In this document: piece after piece, positions 54,108 to 61,356 of the stretch
Position numbering within the stretch: the first letter of the stretch is position 1
Layout of the letters: every line of letters starts with the position of its first letter
NCBI GenBank assembly: GCA_027488985.1
Contig: JAIYAR010000005.1
Location: forward strand, 1-64,000
DNA length: 64,000 nucleotides
Direction: 5' to 3'
Source of the DNA: Comamonadaceae bacterium
GTDB taxonomy: Bacteria; Pseudomonadota; Gammaproteobacteria; Burkholderiales; Burkholderiaceae_C
Made by a program: the position numbers and the translations under genes
Notes under the pieces: generated by a model
What the model saw: only the letters and a program-made list of their open reading frames with translations
Told to the model about the DNA's origin: nothing
Database searches by the model: none

Positions 54108-55058
54108 TTAGCGGTGCAGCACTTCGCGGATGGTGGCGGCCAGTTCTTCTTCCACGAACTTGGCGATGTAAGCATCTGCCCCCACGCTCTTCACATGGCT
54201 CTCGTTGGTGGCACCGGTGAGAGAGGAGTGGATGATCACGGGGATATTGCTGAAACGGCCGTCCTGCTTGATGTTGCGGGTCAGGGTGAAACCATCCATC
54301 TCGGGCATTTCCAGGTCCGTCAGCACCAACGCCACCTTGTCTTTGATGGACTTGCCTTCGCCAGTCGCTTGCGCATTCAGGGATTGCAACTTCTCCCAGG
54401 CTTCCTTGCCGGTTTTGGTCATGATGTAGGGCACATCCATACCCTTGAGACCTTTTTCGATCATCATGCGGGCCACCGCCGAATCGTCGGCCGCCAGAAT
54501 GATCTGGCCGGGCTCCAAGCGTAACTTCGGCGCAGTGCTCGGGGCCTCTTCTTTGACTTCCTGCGGCATCACATCGCGCAGGATCTGCTCCACGTCCAGC
54601 ACTTGGGCCAATCGGGTGTTTTCTGCGTTGCCGTCCAGTCGCGCGATGCTGGTGACCAGTCCGCCACCGGTGTTTTCGGCGGAAAGTACTTGCTTCCATT
54701 CCAAGCGGACTATTTCGTTGACTTCTTCAACCGCGAAAGCCTGCGTGGTCCGAGCAAACTCGGTCACCAACAGAATGCCCAAGCCCTTGGTGGGCTTGCA
54801 ACCGACCACTTGAGGCAGGTTGATCACGGTGATCATCTGGCCGCGGATATTGGCCACGCCCATCACGGAGGGCGGCGAATTGACCATGGCGGTGATCTCG
54901 GGCATCACCAGAATCTCGCGCACCTTGAACACATTTATGCCGAACAGCTCACGGCGCTGCGTACCGGGGGCCTCACCCAAACGGAACAACAGCAACTCAA
55001 ACATGCTGTTGGCGGCCAGATTGGTACGCTCATCAATGTCACGCATCTCTTTGCTCAT
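54108..55058 (-). CDS. cheV: Chemotaxis protein CheV
   Basis: 316 residues. A CheW-like domain (about 18-165, including REILVMPEITAMVNSPPSVM) is joined to a receiver domain (about 185-316) with Asp-Asp in ILAADDSAVARM and the phospho-acceptor Asp in LVLTDLEMPEMDG. CheV couples chemoreceptors to CheA and damps the signal when phosphorylated. AAGGAC precedes the ATG. No other chemotaxis gene is in the window, so it is an orphan here. Confidence 0.95.
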   Translation of the reverse strand: MSKEMRDIDERTNLAANSMFELLLFRLGEAPGTQRRELFGINVFKVREILVMPEITAMVNSPPSVMGVANIRGQMITVINLPQVVGCKPTKGLGILLVTEFARTTQAFAVEEVNEIVRLEWKQVLSAENTGGGLVTSIARLDGNAENTRLAQVLDVEQILRDVMPQEVKEEAPSTAPKLRLEPGQIILAADDSAVARMMIEKGLKGMDVPYIMTKTGKEAWEKLQSLNAQATGEGKSIKDKVALVLTDLEMPEMDGFTLTRNIKQDGRFSNIPVIIHSSLTGATNESHVKSVGADAYIAKFVEEELAATIREVLHR

Positions 55059-55120
55059 GGGGCCCGTCCTTGATTTCCGAATCTCACAGATTCAATGTAT
55101 CCATACTAACGGTTTTTGGC

Positions 55121-56257
55121 TTATTTGGGCCACAGAATCCACATTTGCAGTGGCTGGCGCATGCGTCCCGCCAGCTCTGCGGCCTCCGGGCCCCAGCCAG
55201 CAAAATAGTCGGCGCGCACCGCGCCGGTGATGGCACTCCCTGTGTCTTGCGCAAGTACCAGTTTTTGTAAATTTGTTTGATTTCCGTTGGATGCCAGCCA
55301 CACCGGTGCCCCGTAAGGAATACTGCCCGGGTCCACCGCAATGGAGCGGCCGGGCGTCAGCGCCACGCCCTGTGCACCACGGGGTCCGAAGGCTGCATCC
55401 AGATCACCCAGCACCTCTTCCTTGAAAAACACCACCCGCGGATTGGCCCAGAGCAGCTCTTGCTGGCGCTGCGGGTTCTGGGCCAACCAGGCCTTGATAC
55501 CGGGCCAGGAGGCGTCCTTGATCAGGCCCTGGTCCAACAACCAGCGCCCCACACTCCGGTAGGGCTGGTCGTTGGTGCCGGCGTACGCCAGCCGGACCCA
55601 GCGTTGACTTCCGTCAGGCTGCGTAATTCGCACCCGGCCGGAGCCTTGAATCTGCAGCACGAGCGCATCCACCGGATCCGCCATATAAGCGATGGCTTTG
55701 CCGCGCAAGGCTGCCTGTGCTTCGGGCAAGGTGTCCATTTCCTGGCGTGTAAACCAGGGCTTGCGGGTGGCTAAGCCTGCAGGCAATTGGTAGAGGGGCA
55801 CGGTGAATCCGGGCGCCGGATTGCGGCTGGCTTCAATAATGGGTTCGAAGTAACTGGTGAGCAAACCCGTGGCCTCGCCCTGCGGTGTTTCCACCCGGTG
55901 TGGTTGCAGGCGTGATTGCATCCACTCCATCTGCTCCTGCGGGCTGCCGATGCTCAAGCGGCGCACATCGCCGCACAAAGCTGTTAACGGAGGTTGCGGC
56001 TTTTCGCAACTTTTCAGCCAGGCGTTCCAGGCTTCAAAGAGGCTGTCACTTCCCCATCCGGGCAACGTTTCCCAAGGTACTGGCACCCAGCGGCTGCGCG
56101 CTTGCACTACGGCAGGGGCATTCACCACCGCCGGTGCACTGACCGCTGGCGAGCGGGGCGACTCCACAGGAGCCCTGGTAGCCACGGGGGCACTGCCGCA
56201 GGCGGCCAGCGTGCCTACAATCGCCAGCGAACACCCCCATATCAGGACACGATTCAT
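55121..56257 (-). CDS. mltA: Membrane-bound lytic murein transglycosylase A
   Basis: 378 residues from the ATG at 56255-56257, which yields a lipoprotein signal with lipobox GTLAAC. The MltA domain (about 90-290; EATGLLTSYFEPIIEASRNP) and the C-terminal 3D domain follow. The catalytic Asp of the family is expected in LVLAQDTGSAITG, and the conserved RADYFAGWG comes next. It cleaves glycan strands to 1,6-anhydro-muropeptides in the outer-membrane-facing periplasm. Its start codon overlaps that of a small plus-strand gene. Confidence 0.95.
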   Translation of the reverse strand: MNRVLIWGCSLAIVGTLAACGSAPVATRAPVESPRSPAVSAPAVVNAPAVVQARSRWVPVPWETLPGWGSDSLFEAWNAWLKSCEKPQPPLTALCGDVRRLSIGSPQEQMEWMQSRLQPHRVETPQGEATGLLTSYFEPIIEASRNPAPGFTVPLYQLPAGLATRKPWFTRQEMDTLPEAQAALRGKAIAYMADPVDALVLQIQGSGRVRITQPDGSQRWVRLAYAGTNDQPYRSVGRWLLDQGLIKDASWPGIKAWLAQNPQRQQELLWANPRVVFFKEEVLGDLDAAFGPRGAQGVALTPGRSIAVDPGSIPYGAPVWLASNGNQTNLQKLVLAQDTGSAITGAVRADYFAGWGPEAAELAGRMRQPLQMWILWPK

Positions 56258-56387
56258 GACCTTGCTACTGCTGGAAGCCTTGGGCGCGGGCCTGATCTTT
56301 ATTGGCATCATTTGGTGGACCATGTTTTCGGGCCGGAAGAACGGCGAACTGCCGCAGGACGAAGATAAAGACAAAAACAGCCGCTAG
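56256..56387 (+). CDS. Small single-helix membrane protein (43 aa)
   Basis: 43 residues on the plus strand. A hydrophobic helix (about 2-24, TLLLLEALGAGLIFIGIIWW) is followed by a basic then acidic tail (GRKNGELPQDEDKD), the layout of a real bitopic mini-protein with a cytoplasmic tail. Its ATG overlaps the divergent mltA ATG in the sequence TCATGA, so the two genes start back to back. No ribosome site is obvious, because upstream is mltA coding sequence read backwards. It ends in the palindromic repeat copy at 56381. I recall similar small proteins in Comamonadaceae but cannot verify this. Confidence 0.6.
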   Translation: MTLLLLEALGAGLIFIGIIWWTMFSGRKNGELPQDEDKDKNSR

Positions 56388-56431
56388 CCCTTCTGGAATG
56401 TGCGCTAGCAGCTCCTGAATTCATAGCAATC
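56381..56431. repeat. Comamonadaceae-type palindromic repeat, copy 3
   Basis: GCTAGC occurs at both ends of the hairpin GCTAGCCCTT...GTGCGCTAGC, followed by AGCTCCTGAATTCATAGCAA as in the copies at 17425 and 27501. It lies between the small ORF (overlapping its last codons) and the convergent nitrilase gene. Confidence 0.75.
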
Positions 56432-57248
56432 ACACCAATACCCGGTGCTGCAGGGCGGGTAGCTGGGTCCTGCAGTGCTGCACTTGGCTGTAGTCCAGAT
56501 CCGCCAAGACCACACCCGGGCCTTGCGCCTGCTGGGCCAGCACTTTGCCCCAGGGATCGATCAACACGCTCTGGCCCCAGGTACGCCGCCCGCTAGGGTG
56601 CACGCCGCCCTGGGCGGCGGCGGCCACGAAAGACAGGTTTTCAATCGCGCGGGCCCGGAGCAGCACTTCCCAGTGCGCTTCGCCGGTGGTGTGGGTAAAG
56701 GCGCTGGGCGCCAACAAGAGGTCAACGCCCCGCTTGGCGTATTCACGGTACAGCTCGGCAAAGCGCATGTCGTAACACACGCTCATGCCCACCGACCAGC
56801 TGTGTCCGTCTTTGGAAGGCAAGGTGAACACGGTGGGTGTGCTGCCTCGCTCGAGCACGCGGGATTCGTCATAACTCTCCGTGCCATTGCTGAAGCGGAA
56901 CAGGTGGATCTTGTCGTAACGGGCCACGCACTCGCCTTGCGGGTTGTAGGCCAGCGAACTGTTGAACACATGGTCGGGCTGGCTCGCCGTCAGGGGCAGG
57001 GTGCCGGCCACAATCCACAGTCCCAGCTCCCGCGCCGCGTTGGCGACGAACTCTTGAATCGGACCTGTACCGTAAGGTTCCTGGATTGCCAGCTTGTCAG
57101 AGTCCTTCAAGCCGATCAGGCAGAAATACTCTGGCAACACCGCCAGCTCAGCGCCCTCTGCCGCCGCTTGCACCAGCAGGGAACGCGCAACCTGCAAGTT
57201 CTCTTGCAGGTCACCCGTAGACACCATTTGAATGGCAGCAACTTTCAT
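56430..57248 (-). CDS. Carbon-nitrogen hydrolase (nitrilase family, Nit1/deaminated-glutathione-amidase-like)
   Basis: 272 residues. The nitrilase-superfamily triad is complete: Glu40 in VLPEYFCLIG, Lys113 in YDKIHLF and Cys158 in SVCYDMRFAELY. The DKIHLF and CYDMRFAELYR signatures are those of the Nit branch that hydrolyses deaminated glutathione, a metabolite-repair reaction. The substrate is inferred from the branch only. It lies 34 bp downstream of the yhdP-like gene on the same strand. Confidence 0.92.
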   Translation of the reverse strand: MKVAAIQMVSTGDLQENLQVARSLLVQAAAEGAELAVLPEYFCLIGLKDSDKLAIQEPYGTGPIQEFVANAARELGLWIVAGTLPLTASQPDHVFNSSLAYNPQGECVARYDKIHLFRFSNGTESYDESRVLERGSTPTVFTLPSKDGHSWSVGMSVCYDMRFAELYREYAKRGVDLLLAPSAFTHTTGEAHWEVLLRARAIENLSFVAAAAQGGVHPSGRRTWGQSVLIDPWGKVLAQQAQGPGVVLADLDYSQVQHCRTQLPALQHRVLV

Positions 57249-57282
57249 TCTTTTCTCCGATAGGTAAGGCAGGCTCGCAAGC

Positions 57283-60200
57283 TCAAGGCTTGCGGGGCAC
57301 CTGGGTCACTTTAGGGTCCAGCCACGTGCCATCCACGATGAACTCTTGCGTAGCGGCATTGACCAGAGGGCCACGCAACAAGAGCTGGGCCAAAAAGGTG
57401 CTCAAGCCCACCACCGGGTTAATGGCCGAGGCAATCAGCGAAGCGCTGCCGGCATTGATTTCAGGCACCACCACCATACGCAGGTTCTGGGTTTCCTTGG
57501 CAATGTCGGCCTGTCCATCCATCAAGACCGCGGCGTTCACGCCCTTCATTTGCAAGTTATTGGTTTTCGCAATGCCTTGCTCAATCGCAATGTCGCCCCG
57601 GAAGTAGTCAAACGCAAATCCCTCGCTGAATACATCCCGGAAATCCAGGGTCAAGCGGCGGGGGAGGCTTTGCAGGCTCAACACACCCAACAATTTGGCG
57701 ATGCCAGGATCCGCTTTCAAAAACTGGCCAACCTCTACATTCACATTGAATTTGCCACCCATGCTGGGGTAATCCACCGTGATCGGGGAACCCGCCCACG
57801 CCACCTGGCCTTCCACCTTGCCAGCACCCTTGCGCACCACCCCCGGCATACCAAGGCGGCTCAGGAGCTCGCCAGAGTCATTGATGTCGAGCTTGAAGTT
57901 CAGCACCGTGCGCCTGCGCTCGCGTACGCCCTTGCCCGCCGGCGCCGCCATGGCATTGATACTGGCCCAATTGCCGCTGGCTGTAAGTTGGGCCTCGGGT
58001 GTCTGGATGTTGAAACGGTTCAAGCGCCATTCACGGGCACCGGCGTTGCCGAGATTCACTGCTTCGATGTCGATGCGTCCGAGCTTCTTGCCACGGAGAA
58101 CAAAGTCATCCACCTCGATATCCAGGGCCGGAATGGCAGAAGGCTGCTCATCCAGAAGGGACTCCACATCCTGAGCACTGCTCTGACCGATCACCAAGCG
58201 GGCCAGACGCGCATACAAACGGCCGGGGTTGGTGCCTGAAGGCTGGCGGTACTCCATATATCCGCTGAGCTCAGTGGCATCCAGATTTGCCCGCCACAAA
58301 TTGCCTTCGCGCCCACCACCGACCACAACATTGTTGAGCTGCCGTCCGGACATCTGCAGCTCTTTGGCACGCAGAACCAGCACCGTCGGCATGTAGCCGC
58401 TACTGCTGGCGCCACCGGTAGAGCGCGCTGCGGGAGTACCCGGCAGCTCTGCGCCCAGGACGTCGAGCACAGAGGACCAGGCATCCACATCCAGCCGCGG
58501 AATGTTCAGATTGGCCACCACGCCCTCCTCGGGCAGGGGGGCGGACTCGTCTGCAGCCAGCCCCACCCCGATGGCACCGCTAAGCACCTTGGGCTCGGGG
58601 CCCATGAGGTCGCGCACATAGGTGAACGAGGCCAGCTTGCCGACATCCAGTTGCAAGCGGTCCCGAAGCCGTGTGTTGGGCCCACCGGCAGGAGGACGGA
58701 CCAGCAAGGACTCGAACCGCACCGGCATTACCAACTCGGGACCTTTGCCCAAGGGGGCCGGGAGCGTCAGGCCCATACCGGTCAGATTCGAATTGATCTG
58801 CAATTCAGGCACACCCGAACGGAAACCCAGGCTCGCGGTGTAGGGGGCACTTCCGGTCGCAAACTGCGCCAGGCGACCGGCCGCACCCAATTCACGTGCG
58901 GCCCGTAATCCCTCGGCAGTCGCGGTCCCGGTGAACCGGAGTTGAGGCGGCGGAATCCGGGTCGCAGGTCCCGAGGCAGGCGGGGCAACAAATGACAAAC
59001 CGCCCTCGACCTTGATGTCGCCCCCTAACGCACGGGCTTGAGCGCCTGACAAGCTGAAACCTGTATCGGTAAAGTTGATGGTGCCCCGGGCGCGGGTAAA
59101 TTTGGGCGTGTCAGGTATGACCTGCAGGTCGTTTCCACTGAGCACAATGCTTCCCTGCACCGTGGCCTTGTCGACATCGGCCACAGGGAAAGCGAGTTTG
59201 AGCCGGTAATCTGCAACCCCGCTGGCCACGGTTTGGGCCAGGGCTCGGTCCGTCAGGTTACTGAGTGGCGAGGTATTCACTACCGTCAGCACGTCGACCA
59301 AAGGCCCTTTAGCCTCCGCTGCGACGCTCACCTGGGACGCGTCATACAGGCGGGTGACTGCAGCCTCTGCTTTGCCGATCTGCAGCGCCGTGGCCCCTAC
59401 CACGCCCCGGCTGACCTTGACTTGCAGTACATCGCGATCCAGCACCAGGTCGCCGTTCAACTGCTGCAGTACCGGCCAGGGCAGACTGTCTTTGGGCAGG
59501 ACAAACGCAGGGGCAAATGCAAAGGTGCCGTTCTGCACCGATGCGGAGATGCGGAAATCGCCATCCTGCGCTGTCCGATAGGGGAACTTCGCCAGATCCC
59601 CCTTGAGCTTAAATTGCACATTGCCTGCCGTGCCGCCGAGGATGGATGCGCGAAGGTATTCCAGTGAATCCTTTTCCATGGCCAGCGGCAAGTAGCGATG
59701 GATACGAGCACCTTCGGCGCGATTCAGTGTGCCCTGGAGATCAAGCACACCCGGTCCGGCGGTTGCCAGACCGGGTGCTGCACTCTGCCAGACAAACTTG
59801 AATTCACCCTGTGCATCAGCGTTTGAAAAACGGACATTGTTGCCGTTCAGGGTAATGCGCTTGCCATCCAGTTTCCATTGCAAATCCGCAGTCAACTGGT
59901 CAAAAAATATTGCCGGGTCTTCAAAGACACCATAGGCATCCACCACTCCGCGCCGCAAAGCCAATGTGGCTTTGCCACCGGACTGGTCCAGATCAAACTC
60001 CGCATCCAAACCCTGCACCCCGGGCCGGCTGTCGGTTTCACAATGGCATGAAGGCAGACTGAGTTGACTCACCTTTCCCTTGGCAGCGTAGGTAAACGGC
60101 GCCGTGACCGGCCCTTGCCAACGGGCTTCCAGCCCATCCACCACACCTTTGGGCGCCAGGCTTTGAAGCATGGCATGGGCCTGTGCCTCCAGGGGAAGCC

Positions 60201-61329
60201 GCCCTGCAATCTGCGCAAGGGCCGCAAGGTCCAGCCGGTCGGCAGTCAGTGTGCCGTGTTCCTGGGATGTTTTACTTTCAGCGAAAAGCTGGAGGCGCAC
60301 ATTGCCACCCGGCCAGTTCAGACCATCTTGTGTCACGAACTGCAGGGACTCGGTGCTGAACTCACTGCCGCCCTCCAGCGCCTTGGCGCCCAATCGGCCG
60401 GACACCGAAGCCAAGGCCAGCGGCTCCAGCGCGGGTCCGGCAGTCAGATTCACCTGACTCAAGCTGACATCAGCCAGCGCTCCCACAGGCGTACCACTGG
60501 CCACATCCAACCACGCACGGAACACGCCACTGCCCCGGGCGAGCCGCACACCGAGGTCCACATACCGGCCCAACTCGGCCAGATCCACACGCGGGAAATC
60601 GGCAAAGACCTGGCCGTCCCATTCAGACCATTGCCCGGGATGGCGTGATAGCAAGGGTTGACGGAAGATGCCCTGCACGCTGAGTCGCTCGCCCCAGTGA
60701 GGCGGAGGGTCGGCATCCAAGCGCATGGAGTGGGTCCGCAGTCGGTTGCGCACCACCACATTGACACCTTGAAAGGTGACGGACTCTACGGGCCGGGTTT
60801 CGTCAGTCCAGGTCACCCTTCCGTTGACCAATGCCACTTCGGCTTGCGAGAACAACCAGTCGGCGCCAGCCCCATCCTGTGCGCCGGTGTTACTGATATC
60901 CAAGCCGGCGACCCACCACTGGCCATCGGCTGTGCGGCGGACGTCAAGCTCCGGGCTATCGATATAAAGCTGCTCAAAACCCCGACCCAACAGCGACTGC
61001 GGGGACAAGGTAATCGTCACCCCGGGCAACAACAATGCCTCGCGGCCCTGGTGGTCAAACACCGTGACCCGCAACAATTCGACAGAGGGGAATACCCCAT
61101 TGGAGCGGGCGCGCAGGTCACCGATGCGCACCTGCAACCCCAAGGCTTGCGTGGCTTGCGCTTCCACCCACGGGCGGAATTCGGCGATTCGCGGCACAAT
61201 CACAAAATGAAGCCCGCACCACAGCAGCCCGATGGCCAGCCACGCCAATGCAAGCAAACGCAACGCCCATTTTGCAAAGATTGCAAACACCCTGAGACGC
61301 AGTGAGGGGGCGGAAATCAAATCGTTCAT
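57283..61329 (-). CDS. yhdP: YhdP family protein (AsmA-like, DUF3971)
   Basis: 1348 residues. One N-terminal membrane helix (about 20-45) anchors a very long periplasmic part of beta-rich repeats. It matches YhdP from the start region ALRLLALAWLAIGLLW through the DUF3971 middle to the conserved AsmA-like C-terminus (IRVVVPEINAGSASLIASA-type segment, here MVVVPEINAGSASLIA). E. coli YhdP bridges the envelope and moves phospholipids to the outer membrane. It is divergent from glnE with only 27 bp between start codons, so their promoters must lie within each other's 5' ends. Confidence 0.92.
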   Translation of the reverse strand: MNDLISAPSLRLRVFAIFAKWALRLLALAWLAIGLLWCGLHFVIVPRIAEFRPWVEAQATQALGLQVRIGDLRARSNGVFPSVELLRVTVFDHQGREALLLPGVTITLSPQSLLGRGFEQLYIDSPELDVRRTADGQWWVAGLDISNTGAQDGAGADWLFSQAEVALVNGRVTWTDETRPVESVTFQGVNVVVRNRLRTHSMRLDADPPPHWGERLSVQGIFRQPLLSRHPGQWSEWDGQVFADFPRVDLAELGRYVDLGVRLARGSGVFRAWLDVASGTPVGALADVSLSQVNLTAGPALEPLALASVSGRLGAKALEGGSEFSTESLQFVTQDGLNWPGGNVRLQLFAESKTSQEHGTLTADRLDLAALAQIAGRLPLEAQAHAMLQSLAPKGVVDGLEARWQGPVTAPFTYAAKGKVSQLSLPSCHCETDSRPGVQGLDAEFDLDQSGGKATLALRRGVVDAYGVFEDPAIFFDQLTADLQWKLDGKRITLNGNNVRFSNADAQGEFKFVWQSAAPGLATAGPGVLDLQGTLNRAEGARIHRYLPLAMEKDSLEYLRASILGGTAGNVQFKLKGDLAKFPYRTAQDGDFRISASVQNGTFAFAPAFVLPKDSLPWPVLQQLNGDLVLDRDVLQVKVSRGVVGATALQIGKAEAAVTRLYDASQVSVAAEAKGPLVDVLTVVNTSPLSNLTDRALAQTVASGVADYRLKLAFPVADVDKATVQGSIVLSGNDLQVIPDTPKFTRARGTINFTDTGFSLSGAQARALGGDIKVEGGLSFVAPPASGPATRIPPPQLRFTGTATAEGLRAARELGAAGRLAQFATGSAPYTASLGFRSGVPELQINSNLTGMGLTLPAPLGKGPELVMPVRFESLLVRPPAGGPNTRLRDRLQLDVGKLASFTYVRDLMGPEPKVLSGAIGVGLAADESAPLPEEGVVANLNIPRLDVDAWSSVLDVLGAELPGTPAARSTGGASSSGYMPTVLVLRAKELQMSGRQLNNVVVGGGREGNLWRANLDATELSGYMEYRQPSGTNPGRLYARLARLVIGQSSAQDVESLLDEQPSAIPALDIEVDDFVLRGKKLGRIDIEAVNLGNAGAREWRLNRFNIQTPEAQLTASGNWASINAMAAPAGKGVRERRRTVLNFKLDINDSGELLSRLGMPGVVRKGAGKVEGQVAWAGSPITVDYPSMGGKFNVNVEVGQFLKADPGIAKLLGVLSLQSLPRRLTLDFRDVFSEGFAFDYFRGDIAIEQGIAKTNNLQMKGVNAAVLMDGQADIAKETQNLRMVVVPEINAGSASLIASAINPVVGLSTFLAQLLLRGPLVNAATQEFIVDGTWLDPKVTQVPRKP

Positions 61330-61356
61330 CGTGCTATTGGGACTTAGTCAGGAATT

